Assembly (NCBI RefSeq): GCF_050589645.1
Contig: NZ_JBNGOQ010000002.1
Location: 62,001 to 126,000, forward strand
Direction of reading: 5' to 3'
DNA length: 64,000 nt
Source: JBNGOQ01 sp050589645
GTDB lineage: Bacteria > Bacteroidota > Bacteroidia > Flavobacteriales > Flavobacteriaceae
Shown: positions 40,586 through 49,674 of the stretch, piece by piece
How positions within the stretch are numbered: the stretch's first letter is position 1
Layout: each line of letters opens with the position of its first letter
Made by a program: the position numbers and the translations under genes
The notes under the pieces: generated by a model
The model's input: only the letters and a program-made list of their open reading frames with translations
Database searches by the model: none
Told to the model about the DNA's origin: nothing

Positions 40586-42343
40586 ATGAGCTATTCCAGT
40601 ATCCCTTCGGCACAGTCCGTCGTTTTGCATTGCAAGGCAAAAGGTGTCAAAAACATCGTGATTTCACCAGGTTCCCGAAACGCACCCTTGGCCATCGGTT
40701 TTTCAGAAAATCCATTTTTCAAGTGTTTTAGCATCGTGGACGAACGATGCGCCGCATTTTTTGCCCTGGGCATTGCGCAGCGTCAACGGGAGCCCGTGGC
40801 AGTGGTCTGTACTTCCGGCAGCGCCCTTTTGAACTATTATCCGGCGGTGGCCGAGGCTTTTTACAGTAGGATACCCTTGCTGGTGTTCTCGGCGGATAGG
40901 CCGGTGTATAAAATTGATATCGGTGACGGACAGACCATCCGGCAAGACCATGTGTTTGCCCGCCATATAGGCTATTCGGCCAATCTGAAACAAGATGTGT
41001 CGCACGCTACCGAAACCATAGAAGACCTTGCCCCTGAACTCATTGACGCTGCGGTTTCCCTTACCGTCAACCAAGCCGATATTCAGGTGTACAACGACTC
41101 GGAGCTAGACAAGGCACTTACCCTTGCCTGCAGGGAACATACCCCAGTGCATATCAACATCCCGTTTGAAGAACCTTTGTACGATAGAATTGAAAACACC
41201 ATGGTAACGCCTTTTGTTCGGACCGAGGAAACCGCTATGGAAAAGCCGGTACCGGATATGCGTAGCTTCGTGGAACGATGGAACGCCTCCAAAAGGAAGA
41301 TGGTCCTTATCGGGGTAAACTATCCGCATTCCGTAGAGCAACAATTTCTTGACGAACTGGCCGAAGACGGTTCCGTTATCGTTTTTACCGAAACCACTTC
41401 CAATCTACACCAGCCCAGGTTTTTTCCTAGCATTGATAGTATTATAGCACCCATTGAAAAATCGGATGACCGAGATCGGCTGTTCAAGGAATTGCAACCG
41501 GATGTCCTGCTCACCTTTGGGGGACTCATCGTCTCTAAAAAGATCAAGGCCTTTTTAAGGGCTTACCGCCCCAAAGAACATTGGCATGTGGATGACAAGA
41601 GGGCCTACAATACCTTCTTTAACCTGTCCCATCATTTTGAGATGAATGTAAACGGGTTTTTTGACGCTTTTCTGGGGAAGGTAGAAACGCAGACCAGCGA
41701 CTATCGCAATCATTGGACATCGGTAAAGTTGGGATACGAGAAAAAAAGGGAAGCGTATATGGGAAGCATTCCCTTTTCCGATATGCTCGTGTTCCATCAT
41801 CTGATCGCTGCCATTCCGAAAAACTATCAGTTGCATCTCGCCAATAGTTCTGCCGTTAGGTACGCACAGTTGTTCCATTTTGACCCATCAATCCAGGTAT
41901 TCTGCAACAGGGGAACCAGTGGCATTGATGGAAGTACGTCCACGGCCGTGGGTGCGGCACTTTATTACAAAGAGCCAACGCTTCTGATTACAGGAGACCT
42001 GAGCTTCTTCTACGATAGCAACGGTCTGTGGAATGCGCACATACGTCCCGATTTTAGAATTGTACTGATCAATAATCAAGGTGGCGGTATTTTTAGGATT
42101 TTACCTGGCGCTGAAGACACGGCAAATTTTGAGGACTACTTTGAGACCATACACAAGTTTAGCGCCGCCCAGTTATGTGATATGTACGGGTTTGAACACC
42201 TTGCGGTCGGTGACGGGGAAAGCTTGGAAAGTGCCCTGCCCGCCTTTTATCAAAAGTCCGATGCCCCAAAATTGATGGAGATAAGGACCCCCAGATTATT
42301 GAATGATAAAATTTTGCGCGATTACTTCGATTTTATATCTTAG
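40586..42343 (+). CDS. menD: 2-succinyl-5-enolpyruvyl-6-hydroxy-3-cyclohexene-1-carboxylate synthase
   Basis: The thiamine-diphosphate enzyme that adds the succinyl semialdehyde unit to isochorismate. 585 aa, full length, with the N-terminal ISPGSRNAPLAIGF, VCTSGSALLNYYPAV and SADRPVYKIDIGDGQTIRQ, and the ThDP-binding region NRGTSGIDGSTSTAVGAA and GDLSFFYDSNGLW. The ATG at 40586 (MSYSSIPSAQ) is preferred over a TTG three codons upstream. Its promoter abuts the start. Confidence 0.98.
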   Translation: MSYSSIPSAQSVVLHCKAKGVKNIVISPGSRNAPLAIGFSENPFFKCFSIVDERCAAFFALGIAQRQREPVAVVCTSGSALLNYYPAVAEAFYSRIPLLVFSADRPVYKIDIGDGQTIRQDHVFARHIGYSANLKQDVSHATETIEDLAPELIDAAVSLTVNQADIQVYNDSELDKALTLACREHTPVHINIPFEEPLYDRIENTMVTPFVRTEETAMEKPVPDMRSFVERWNASKRKMVLIGVNYPHSVEQQFLDELAEDGSVIVFTETTSNLHQPRFFPSIDSIIAPIEKSDDRDRLFKELQPDVLLTFGGLIVSKKIKAFLRAYRPKEHWHVDDKRAYNTFFNLSHHFEMNVNGFFDAFLGKVETQTSDYRNHWTSVKLGYEKKREAYMGSIPFSDMLVFHHLIAAIPKNYQLHLANSSAVRYAQLFHFDPSIQVFCNRGTSGIDGSTSTAVGAALYYKEPTLLITGDLSFFYDSNGLWNAHIRPDFRIVLINNQGGGIFRILPGAEDTANFEDYFETIHKFSAAQLCDMYGFEHLAVGDGESLESALPAFYQKSDAPKLMEIRTPRLLNDKILRDYFDFIS

Positions 42344-42377
42344 GTCACCATTAATTAACCGTAAAATACTGACCCTG

Positions 42378-42722
42378 ATGAGTAAAAGAGATGAACTGAT
42401 CACCAAGTACGCCACCGACATTGAGAATCGGTTTAACATCACTCCCGATATGGATTTTTTGACCAAAGTGACCGTAGGTCTGGGTCCGGCCATTTACAAC
42501 TCGGATGCCTCCAAGGTCTCCGGTTCCTCCGAAAAGGAACTGGAAATCGTAAAGCAGAATTTTTTGCTTAAGAAATTGGGGATGGACGATGGTCCAGAGT
42601 TGATGGATGCCATCAAAAGTGTTGTGGAGCGCTACGGCTCTTCCGTAAACAACAAGTATAGGGCGGTCGTTTATTATATGTTGGCAAAACATTTTAATAA
42701 GGAGTCGGTTTACGACGCATAG
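42378..42722 (+). CDS. DUF2853 family protein
   Basis: A 114-aa soluble protein: MSKRDELITKYATDIENRF, then ITPDMDFLTKVTVGLGPAIY and the C-terminal YRAVVYYMLAKHF. This matches the DUF2853 family, which is of unknown function and often follows menD in flavobacteria. The start is chosen at 42378, 34 nt after menD. A strong terminator follows, ending the menF-D transcript here. Confidence 0.88.
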   Translation: MSKRDELITKYATDIENRFNITPDMDFLTKVTVGLGPAIYNSDASKVSGSSEKELEIVKQNFLLKKLGMDDGPELMDAIKSVVERYGSSVNNKYRAVVYYMLAKHFNKESVYDA

Positions 42723-42743
42723 CAACACATTTTACAACAAACG

Positions 42744-42769
42744 GCCGTTCCTTAGGGAGCGGCTTTTTT
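42744..42769 (+). terminator. Terminator after the DUF2853 gene
   Basis: GCCGTTCC and GGAGCGGC form an 8-bp stem with one T-G pair and loop TTAG, followed by TTTTTT. It closes the menI/menF/menD/DUF2853 unit and lies just in front of the cvfB promoter. Confidence 0.85.
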
Positions 42770-42787
42770 ATCCCATTATTTAAAGCG

Positions 42788-42795
42788 TATTTTTG
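42788..42795 (+). promoter_or_regulatory. -7 box of the cvfB gene, next to the start codon
   Basis: TATTTTTG ends 4 nt before the cvfB ATG at 42800. With the 5-6 nt distance seen at the SRP RNA gene, transcription would begin at the ATG itself. No -33 TTG is present at a suitable distance; T-rich DNA of the preceding terminator fills that position. Confidence 0.5.
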
Positions 42796-42799
42796 CCGC

Positions 42800-43642
42800 A
42801 TGATCGAGCTAGGAAATTATAACACACTAAAGATTCTTAGGGATACCAGTGTAGGGCTTTTTGTCGGGGATGGAGATGGCAATGACGTTTTGCTTCCCAA
42901 CAAGTACGTTCCCAAATCCTATAACATTGGTGACGATATAGAGATTTTTTGTTATCTGGATTATGAGGAAAGGCCGGTGGCCACGACCTTAAAACCGTAT
43001 ATTGTTCGAAATACTTTTGAATTGCTCAGGGTGGTCGAGGTAAACGCTTATGGCGCCTTTATGGATTGGGGCCTCGAAAAACACCTGCTGGTGCCTTTCA
43101 GCGAACAAAGGCACAAAATGCTGGAAGGACAATGGTACGTGGTCTTTTGCTACCTCGATGAAGTATCCTTTAGACTGGTGGCCTCCAACAAACTGGACAA
43201 GTTTGTGGACAACGAGGAACTGACTGTAAAACCCTTGGACGAGGTAGCCATTATTGTAACCCGGCTAACGGACCTGGGTTGGGAAGTCATCATCAACAAT
43301 AAACATAAGGGGTTGGTATACACCAATGAGGTTTTTAAGGAGATGGCCGTTGGGGATCGGAGCAAGGCCTATGTCAAAAACATCAGGCCAGATAACAAAA
43401 TTGATATTTCCCTGCAGCCAATAGGCCTTAAAAGTCTAGAGCCAGCGGCCCAAAAAATATATGAGGAACTTCTGGCCCAAGGAGGTTACCTAAAGCTGCA
43501 CGATAAATCGGATCCGGAGGACATCAAGACCGAGCTCCAGATGAGCAAGAAAATGTTCAAGAAAGGAATTGGCACCTTGTACCGTGAGCGTAAAATTTCG
43601 ATCAAGGAGGATGGAATTTATTTGGTTCAAAGCGAGGAATAG
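42800..43642 (+). CDS. cvfB: CvfB family S1-type RNA-binding protein
   Basis: A 280-aa protein of the CvfB/YitL family with S1-like OB folds in tandem (about 1-65, 70-135 and 145-215) and a C-terminal winged-helix-like part (LKLHDKSDPEDIKTELQMSK). NAYGAFMDWGLEKHLLVPFSEQ is the family's second S1 motif. In staphylococci the homologue affects virulence gene expression by RNA binding. Here it sits inside the menaquinone cluster, as is usual in flavobacteria. Confidence 0.93.
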   Translation: MIELGNYNTLKILRDTSVGLFVGDGDGNDVLLPNKYVPKSYNIGDDIEIFCYLDYEERPVATTLKPYIVRNTFELLRVVEVNAYGAFMDWGLEKHLLVPFSEQRHKMLEGQWYVVFCYLDEVSFRLVASNKLDKFVDNEELTVKPLDEVAIIVTRLTDLGWEVIINNKHKGLVYTNEVFKEMAVGDRSKAYVKNIRPDNKIDISLQPIGLKSLEPAAQKIYEELLAQGGYLKLHDKSDPEDIKTELQMSKKMFKKGIGTLYRERKISIKEDGIYLVQSEE

Positions 43643-43820
43643 ATAGGGAATTGTTCTTTTAAGCCTATGATTGTCAGGGTGATATAGTGATTTTTTTTTC
43701 GGATTTAATTTTTTTTACCGGTCTAAATAAGTACTTTCGCGCTACAGTGCCCCAAATTTTTGTCAAAACGTAGCTTTTTGTTTACATTTAACCAGAGAAC
43801 CCCCAAAAACACAATTAAAT

Positions 43821-44420
43821 ATGCCTTTTATTGAAGAAAGTGATTTACTGGAATTACATAAGGATATAGATAAGGCCCAAATCATTAATGAGCGGCTATT
43901 AGATCAAATAAAATTTAAGAACAAGGAATTAAGGAAAAGTAAGCTACAGCGCAATGTCCTGGCAGGTATTACAGCACTCTTTCTCATCGGTGTGCTTGCC
44001 ATCACTTCCTTTACCGCAGGCCTAAGCAGTTCCAACACTTATGAGAACACCAGTAACCTCTTGGTTTCCATTGATAGTTTGGATGCCATTAAGACCCGTA
44101 TCGATAATCTTAAGCAGCAGAATGAAGAACTTAGTTTGGTAAAGGAGTTTTACCTGGCCAAAAAGTTCTTGGACAAGGAAAAGGTGTACTCCGTTCAGGT
44201 AAAGTCTTTTGTGGACAACAACATGACGCTGTCCTCCGAAGCCTTGAGCAACACCTTATTTGTTAAGACCAATCCTTTTTATTCGTATTCCCTTGGTAAT
44301 TTTGAAACTCTTGAGGAGGCGCGGTCTTTTAGGTACCAATTGGTTAAAATGGGTTTTGAGGATGCGTTTGTGGCCTCTTATCAAGACGGAAAACGATTAA
44401 AAATAGAGGACCCTTATTAG
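43821..44420 (+). CDS. Membrane-anchored SPOR-like domain protein
   Basis: A 199-aa protein. An N-terminal coiled-coil region (about 1-45) precedes one transmembrane helix (about 46-66, VLAGITALFLIGVLAITSF), a periplasmic coiled coil (about 75-115) and a C-terminal SPOR-like domain: VYSVQVKSFVDNNM, NPFYSYSLGNFETLEEARSF and MGFEDAFVASYQDG. SPOR domains bind denuded peptidoglycan. It is preceded by a TACTTTCG box (43732-43739, one mismatch) and a leader of about 75 nt. It overlaps menA by one base. Confidence 0.78.
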   Translation: MPFIEESDLLELHKDIDKAQIINERLLDQIKFKNKELRKSKLQRNVLAGITALFLIGVLAITSFTAGLSSSNTYENTSNLLVSIDSLDAIKTRIDNLKQQNEELSLVKEFYLAKKFLDKEKVYSVQVKSFVDNNMTLSSEALSNTLFVKTNPFYSYSLGNFETLEEARSFRYQLVKMGFEDAFVASYQDGKRLKIEDPY

Positions 44421-45328
44421 TGCCAAAAGTTAAAGCCTGGCTCAAGGCTGCCAGATTAAGAACACTTCCACTTTCCGTTTCGGGAATCATCGTAGGTACT
44501 GCACTTGCCGGTTTATACGGAGCCAGTAGTACAGTCCTGTTTATTTTGGCCCTGTGTACCACTATAGGGTTTCAGATCACCTCCAATTTTGCAAACGATT
44601 ACGGCGATGGGGTAAAAGGGACCGACAATGAAGAAAGGCTCGGGCCGCAACGTACGCTACAGGGCGGTCTCCTTTCTAGGACCGAACTGAAAAGGGGGAT
44701 CCTTATTTCGAGTATCATCAATTTAATGCTCGTCCTCGCCGTGGTGTACTACGCCTTTGGCGCCCAACAACTTTGGTACCTGCTGCTTTTTCTCGTTTTG
44801 GGCGTGGTGAGCATTTGGGCTGCCATCAAATACACTGTGGGTACCTCTGCATATGGCTACAAGGGCTTTGGCGATATTTTCGTATTTCTTTTTTTTGGAC
44901 TCCTAGGTGTGCTCGGCTCAATGTTCTTGTATACCAAATCTTTGACACTTTGGGCGGTAGCGCCGGCCATCACCGTAGGGTTGTTGAGTACTGCGGTATT
45001 GAACCTCAATAATTTACGGGATTGCGCATCGGATAAAAATGCGGGAAAGAACACGCTGATCGTGCGCTTGGGTTTCGTAAACGGAAAACGCTATCACTAC
45101 TTGCTTTTGCTCCTAAGTTTTTTAAGCGCCCTTGCATTTACATGGGGCCATTTTGATGGGTGGCGAAGTGCCATTCACCTCCTGGCCTTTGTTCCTATTT
45201 TTATCCACTTCAAAAAAGTACGAACCACCGATGAGCCCGTAAAGCTAGATCCTGAGCTCAAGAAAGTGGCACTGAGCACCTTCTTATGGGCCCTGCTCTT
45301 TTATTTCGCATTTAATAATTTTTTGTAA
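44420..45328 (+). CDS. menA: 1,4-dihydroxy-2-naphthoate polyprenyltransferase
   Basis: The UbiA-type membrane prenyltransferase that joins DHNA to the isoprenoid tail to make demethylmenaquinone. 302 aa with eight or nine hydrophobic segments. The first Asp-rich motif is NFANDYGDGVKGTDNEE and the second is NNLRDCASDKNAGKNTLIVRLG. It starts with GTG, overlapping the SPOR-protein stop in TAGTG. Confidence 0.97.
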   Translation: MPKVKAWLKAARLRTLPLSVSGIIVGTALAGLYGASSTVLFILALCTTIGFQITSNFANDYGDGVKGTDNEERLGPQRTLQGGLLSRTELKRGILISSIINLMLVLAVVYYAFGAQQLWYLLLFLVLGVVSIWAAIKYTVGTSAYGYKGFGDIFVFLFFGLLGVLGSMFLYTKSLTLWAVAPAITVGLLSTAVLNLNNLRDCASDKNAGKNTLIVRLGFVNGKRYHYLLLLLSFLSALAFTWGHFDGWRSAIHLLAFVPIFIHFKKVRTTDEPVKLDPELKKVALSTFLWALLFYFAFNNFL

Positions 45329-45362
45329 ATTTGAGATACAAAATCTCCTAAAACCACACCAA

Positions 45363-46118
45363 TTGGAACAACCTATTAGAATTTTGATCGTTGAAGACAA
45401 TGTCATCATTGCGGATGACATGCAATCTATGCTGGAAGAAATTGGCTATGAGATCGTGGATAATGTTATTGTCTATGAGCAGGCAGAGGAGGTATTAAAA
45501 ACACAGCATGTAGATCTGGTGCTTATCGATATCATTCTTGCTTCCGATAAAACGGGTATTGACCTGGGAAAACATATCCGTGAAAACTACAATATCCCCT
45601 TTATCTTTGTTACCTCAAACTCGGATCGGGCCACCGTGGAAAATGCCAAAACGGTAAAACCTAACGGGTATCTGGTAAAACCTTTTGAACAACAGGACCT
45701 CTACACCTCCATAGAAATTGCACTTTCCAATTTTAACTACGCTGAAAAATCGGGTGGCGCTGCAAGCGCAGAGGAAGAGGATGGCAAAGTAATGTCGAAC
45801 TCTGTGCTAAAGGATTCCATTTTTGTCAAGAAACAACACCTCTACTACCGAATCCAATTTGAGGACATTCAGTTTATAAAGGCAGACAATGTATACCTGG
45901 AGGTCAACACGGTAGATAAGAAATTCCTGGTGAGGTCCCCGTTGAAGGATTATTTGGAGAAATTACCGCAAAAGAAATTTTACAGGGCCCATAAGTCCTA
46001 CATAGTCAATGTAGACCACATTGATGCCATTAATTCACGGGACATTATGATCAACAATACCCTAATTCCCATTTCCAAGGACTTTAAAGAGTTTATTATC
46101 TCTGCCATGAATTCCTAG
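45363..46118 (+). CDS. LytTR response regulator with intact receiver
   Basis: A 251-aa LytR/AlgR type response regulator. The receiver is complete: acidic pair E11/D12 in LIVEDN, phosphoacceptor D56 in LVLIDIIL and K106 in GYLVKPFEQ. The LytTR domain (about 150-250) reads DIQFIKADNVYLEVNT and FYRAHKSYIVNVDHI. It begins with a TTG codon; no ATG precedes the first strand. It is 34 nt after menA and may share its transcript. The HisKA_2 kinase downstream is its likely partner. Confidence 0.9.
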   Translation: MEQPIRILIVEDNVIIADDMQSMLEEIGYEIVDNVIVYEQAEEVLKTQHVDLVLIDIILASDKTGIDLGKHIRENYNIPFIFVTSNSDRATVENAKTVKPNGYLVKPFEQQDLYTSIEIALSNFNYAEKSGGAASAEEEDGKVMSNSVLKDSIFVKKQHLYYRIQFEDIQFIKADNVYLEVNTVDKKFLVRSPLKDYLEKLPQKKFYRAHKSYIVNVDHIDAINSRDIMINNTLIPISKDFKEFIISAMNS

Positions 46119-46346
46119 CCAAAAGCCTTTGGTCTTCCGGGCATTTTTGTTTTTATCCAAGACTTCTTTCCCCAAAATCTGTTCCTGATATCATTTTGGA
46201 ATGGGCTCACAACGTATTTCGCGGTCTACGCAACAATAATTTTGAGGGCTTGCAAGGATGAAATACTTTGGTCCTATAATTACTTACGATCCATAAACGT
46301 ATTAGGCGTAAATAATTTTTTCATTTTCATATAGTGTTCTCGTAAA

Positions 46347-46378
46347 AGGGCTTTACCTACTTAGGTAAGGCTCTTTTT
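46347..46378 (+). terminator. Terminator of unit A
   Basis: AGGGCTTTACCT pairs with AGGTAAGGCTCT over 12 bp (two G-T pairs) with loop ACTT, followed by TTTT. It lies 228 nt after the LytTR regulator gene, too far for an ordinary 3' end, so it may terminate a separate small RNA. Confidence 0.75.
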
Positions 46379-46598
46379 AGTTTGGGACATGCGCTTCCCG
46401 GGCCAAAGTGCGCACCACTCCAAAACCATCCATGAAATACCAAAATTATCGATGAAATACCATGTTTTGGAACACCGACCCGTTTCACAACAAAAATCGG
46501 CACTTATACAACAATATTCTAAAAGCTAGGGTTCTAAGTGATACATTTGAATTGCTGTAAGAAATCCCAAATCTTACCATTTTCAAATAGTGTTTACC

Positions 46599-46631
46599 AA
46601 AGAGGCTGTGCAATTCTGTAGGGCCTCTTTT
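46599..46631 (+). terminator. Terminator-like hairpin of unit B
   Basis: AAAGAGGC and GCCTCTTT form a perfect 8-bp stem with a 16-nt loop, followed by a single extra T before GTAATATAA. It corresponds in position to the terminator of unit A. Confidence 0.55.
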
Positions 46632-46871
46632 GTAATATAATCTGTTCCCCCAACAGCAGGGTGGACGTCTTGGGCTTTGGAGGAATGCAGGAGTCTTGAT
46701 AGGTGTGCTTTCAGACGGCCATGGTTATTTGAACACACCACGTATTCAATTCACTTGACAACAAAAATTAAAAAAAACGCTGTGATAGTGGTAAGTTTGA
46801 CCCCTAGAACGACAAGGAGTTTATTAGGGCCGTAGTCCTAAATAAATTTTGGTATCGAGCGTTAAAAAGAT

Positions 46872-48866
46872 ATGGCAATTAAGGTAACCCCTTATTATGA
46901 TATGGTAAAGTTGCGCGGTAAGATATGGTATGTTTACATGGCCTTGTTCTGGGTCATGGGCACTGCAATGGCACAGGATACAACCTCCATTGAGGAAAAC
47001 CTTTTAAAAACATTTCGAGACACCCCCGGTGCCGTTGACAAGTTCGACTTCTTCTTCAACCGGATCAACCGCTACAATGAAAATTCTGCCTACGACTGGC
47101 TCGATACGGTAAACGTGTATCTGAACAGCGCGGAGAAGACCAAAGATTCGGCCGCTATTGAACGCTATAAAATAATGCAGTCCCAGATTTACAGTGATTT
47201 GGGAGATTATGACAAGAGTTTGGCCATTGCCAATGAGCTGTACGGGGAGAAGGAAAAGTTGGGCTTCAATTCAAAAAGGATTTTGTTGGACCTGATGGAC
47301 GACAACTATGCGCAGCTCCAGTTCTACGATAAACAGCTAGAGGTAAGAACCGCTAAAAAAGAGTTGGGCATTATCGAAAATATTGCCTTTTACGACATCT
47401 ATTCCAATTTGGGCCTGCACAGAAAGGCGATGAACGACTACATCATGGAGGTCAAAAAGAATATTGAGGACAGTGACCTGTACGGTTTAGCAGAGTACAA
47501 CAACAATGTGGGCAATTACCTCCGCCTGGACAAGTCGGCCTCCGTGGCCCTGGCCAACCTTAAAAAGGCCAAAGGGTATATCGATGTTTTCCTGAACGAT
47601 ATTTCGGATGTGAAAACGGAAAAGGAAATCGTTGAGGGGAAATTGTTAAAGGGCATTATAGAGGGCAATATTGGCAAATGCCACGTGCAGTTAAAACAAT
47701 ATGAGGAAGCGGTTCCCTATCTGGAGAACGCCATCACCACCATTACGGAAAACAACGGGGGCAAATATTCCTTGGACATCATTGAAAATAGTCTAGACCT
47801 AGCGGATTGCCATCTCCAGTTGGAAAATTATCGTATGGCCAGGGAATACCTGAATACCGACCTAAACCTGAGTAAAACGGAACATGTCCTAAAAAGGAAC
47901 AGGCTGTTTGCCGCCTACTATGACAGGGTTGAGGACTTTAGAAACTCTACCTTTTATTTAAAAAAGAACATTCGGATAAGGGATTCCATTGATACCAATG
48001 ACACCTCCCTTAAAAAACAACAGCTACAGGTGGTGGCCGAATATGATCTGGCCAACTCCAGGAAGAAGATCGACGAACAGAAGTTGGAAATGGAACGGGC
48101 GCGCAGCGAAATGCAAGCGAAGGACGAACGTATCAATCTGGTCTTCATTTCCTTGATTTTTACACTCCTGGGCTTTGCAGGTCTGGTCTATGCCTATCTC
48201 AAAAGTATAAAGAACCAACGCCTGATCGCCGAGCAGAAGCACATCATTGAGAACTCGCTCGTGGAAAAGGATTCGCTGCTCAAGGAAATCCACCACCGGG
48301 TAAAGAACAACCTGCAAATGGTATCCAGTCTGCTTAGCCTACAGACCAAGAACACCCGGAGCAAGGCCGCTATAGAGGCCTTGGAAGAAGGCAAGAGCCG
48401 CGTAAAGGCCATGGCCCTGATCCATCAAAAATTATATCAGCACGACGACTTGTCCGTCATAGAAATGCAGGGCTATATAGAGAGTTTGGTCAACAGCGTA
48501 CAGTCCGTATTCAAAAAAGGCGGACACAACATCAATATCACCATTGACGCCGAAGGGGTAGAACTGGACATTGATCGGGCCATTCCTTTTGGGCTGATCC
48601 TGAACGAGTTGGTCTCCAACTCCTTTAAGTATGCCTTTCCCGAAGATGATGAGAACGGAAAGATCTACATCCACCTTAGAAAAAACGGGGAACAGGGCTT
48701 CTTTGAATATACCGACAATGGGGTGGGACTTCCTGAGGATACTGATGAACGGACCAATTCTTCTATGGGAATTCGCCTGATGAACCGTTTGGTGAACCAA
48801 CTGCAATCTATGTTGAACATAGATAAAACGGCCGAAGGTGTCCGTTTTTGGTTCAATTTCAATTAG
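46872..48866 (+). CDS. TPR sensor histidine kinase, HisKA_2 type
   Basis: A 664-aa kinase. A signal-like segment ends at WVMGTAMAQ (start at 46872; ATG at 46902 is an alternative giving a cleaner signal). TPR-like repeats fill about residues 60-400, a coiled coil and one membrane helix (about 424-443, LVFISLIFTLLGFAGLVYAYL) follow. The HisKA_2 phosphoacceptor is in LKEIHHRVKNNLQMVSSLL. The HATPase domain has LILNELVSNSFKYAFP and DNGVGLP. The LytTR response regulator upstream fits as partner. Confidence 0.91.
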   Translation: MAIKVTPYYDMVKLRGKIWYVYMALFWVMGTAMAQDTTSIEENLLKTFRDTPGAVDKFDFFFNRINRYNENSAYDWLDTVNVYLNSAEKTKDSAAIERYKIMQSQIYSDLGDYDKSLAIANELYGEKEKLGFNSKRILLDLMDDNYAQLQFYDKQLEVRTAKKELGIIENIAFYDIYSNLGLHRKAMNDYIMEVKKNIEDSDLYGLAEYNNNVGNYLRLDKSASVALANLKKAKGYIDVFLNDISDVKTEKEIVEGKLLKGIIEGNIGKCHVQLKQYEEAVPYLENAITTITENNGGKYSLDIIENSLDLADCHLQLENYRMAREYLNTDLNLSKTEHVLKRNRLFAAYYDRVEDFRNSTFYLKKNIRIRDSIDTNDTSLKKQQLQVVAEYDLANSRKKIDEQKLEMERARSEMQAKDERINLVFISLIFTLLGFAGLVYAYLKSIKNQRLIAEQKHIIENSLVEKDSLLKEIHHRVKNNLQMVSSLLSLQTKNTRSKAAIEALEEGKSRVKAMALIHQKLYQHDDLSVIEMQGYIESLVNSVQSVFKKGGHNINITIDAEGVELDIDRAIPFGLILNELVSNSFKYAFPEDDENGKIYIHLRKNGEQGFFEYTDNGVGLPEDTDERTNSSMGIRLMNRLVNQLQSMLNIDKTAEGVRFWFNFN

Positions 48867-48876
48867 CAGGATACGC

Positions 48877-49671
48877 TCATTTCACGATACTTTTTAGTAC
48901 TACCTTATGAAGCATTTTCGGAAAAAAACGCTTTAAATAGATGCCCTTTACCTCGCCGCGCCCAATATAGGCCTCATATTTTTTGCGTTCCACGGCCTTG
49001 ATCATTCTGTTTGCAAAGACAGCTACGGGCAAGCCTTGCTGTGTGGCGGTATCATCGCTTTGTTGAGGGCTGCCATCGGCGGTAAGCGCGTTCTTGGCCA
49101 CATTGGTCTGCACAAATCCCGGGCAGACCAGCGTAATGGCAATGCCGTCCTTTTCGTGTTCCATGCGAAGCACATCAAAAAAACCGTGCAACGCGTGTTT
49201 GGCCCCGCAATAACCCGACCGGTAGGGCGAACCGAATTTCCCCATTAAGCTGGTCACCGTTACATAATGCCCTTTTTGCCGTTGTATAAAATAGGGGAGC
49301 AAGGCCTTGGAAAGTGCTACGGTGCCCAAATAATTGATGTCCATAAGTTTTTTATAGACCTCAAAATCTGTATCTAGAATTAAGGAACGCTGACTAACCC
49401 CTGCATTGTTGATCAGGACATCAACTCTGCCAAAAAAGCTTAGGGCCTGCGTTACCTTTTGGGGTAGGGCATCAAAATCCCCTAGGTCCAAGGGCAGCGT
49501 TTTTACATTTTCGGTAGGGCCACATTGTGTAGCTACTAGCTGCAGCTGTTCCTCCTTCCTGGAGGAGAGAATCAGCTTGCACCCTTTTTTGCCCAACTCA
49601 CGGGCCAAGCCTTCCCCAATTCCGGAGGAAGCCCCGGTTACCCATACTACTTTCCCATCAATCCTTTCCAT
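48877..49671 (-). CDS. SDR family oxidoreductase
   Basis: A 264-aa short-chain dehydrogenase: cofactor motif VTGASSGIGEGLA, NNAGVSQRS, catalytic SLMGKFGSPYRSGYCGAKHA. The start at 49671 (MERIDGKVVWVTG) gives a standard N-terminus; an upstream in-frame extension reads into the menC gene and is rejected. The C-terminus carries a DUF-like tail (EVKGIYLKRFFPKMLHKVV), as in dehydrogenase/reductase 7-like proteins. Substrate unknown. It faces the HisKA_2 kinase gene and is divergent from menC. Confidence 0.88.
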   Translation of the reverse strand: MERIDGKVVWVTGASSGIGEGLARELGKKGCKLILSSRKEEQLQLVATQCGPTENVKTLPLDLGDFDALPQKVTQALSFFGRVDVLINNAGVSQRSLILDTDFEVYKKLMDINYLGTVALSKALLPYFIQRQKGHYVTVTSLMGKFGSPYRSGYCGAKHALHGFFDVLRMEHEKDGIAITLVCPGFVQTNVAKNALTADGSPQQSDDTATQQGLPVAVFANRMIKAVERKKYEAYIGRGEVKGIYLKRFFPKMLHKVVLKSIVK

Positions 49672-49674
49672 TTC

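Larger units (their letters stand above)
46119..46871. other. 753-bp intergenic region with two related units ending in terminators
   Basis: No gene longer than 30 codons is seen. Two similar stretches occur: unit A (about 46226-46380) and unit B (about 46503-46631). Each contains CAACAATA, then CATTTTCA[TA]ATAGTGTT (46322-46338 and 46578-46594) and then a terminator hairpin starting AAAGGGCT or AAAGAGGCT. The motif ATGAAATAC occurs three times (46258, 46432, 46452). After 46640 I see nothing notable. This could be a pair of small RNA genes. Confidence 0.5.

Noticed and set aside
43643..43820. Riboswitch or small gene in the 178-bp gap before the SPOR gene
   Set aside because: Only T-rich tracts and a TACTTTCG promoter-like box are seen; no stable conserved fold or reading frame is visible.
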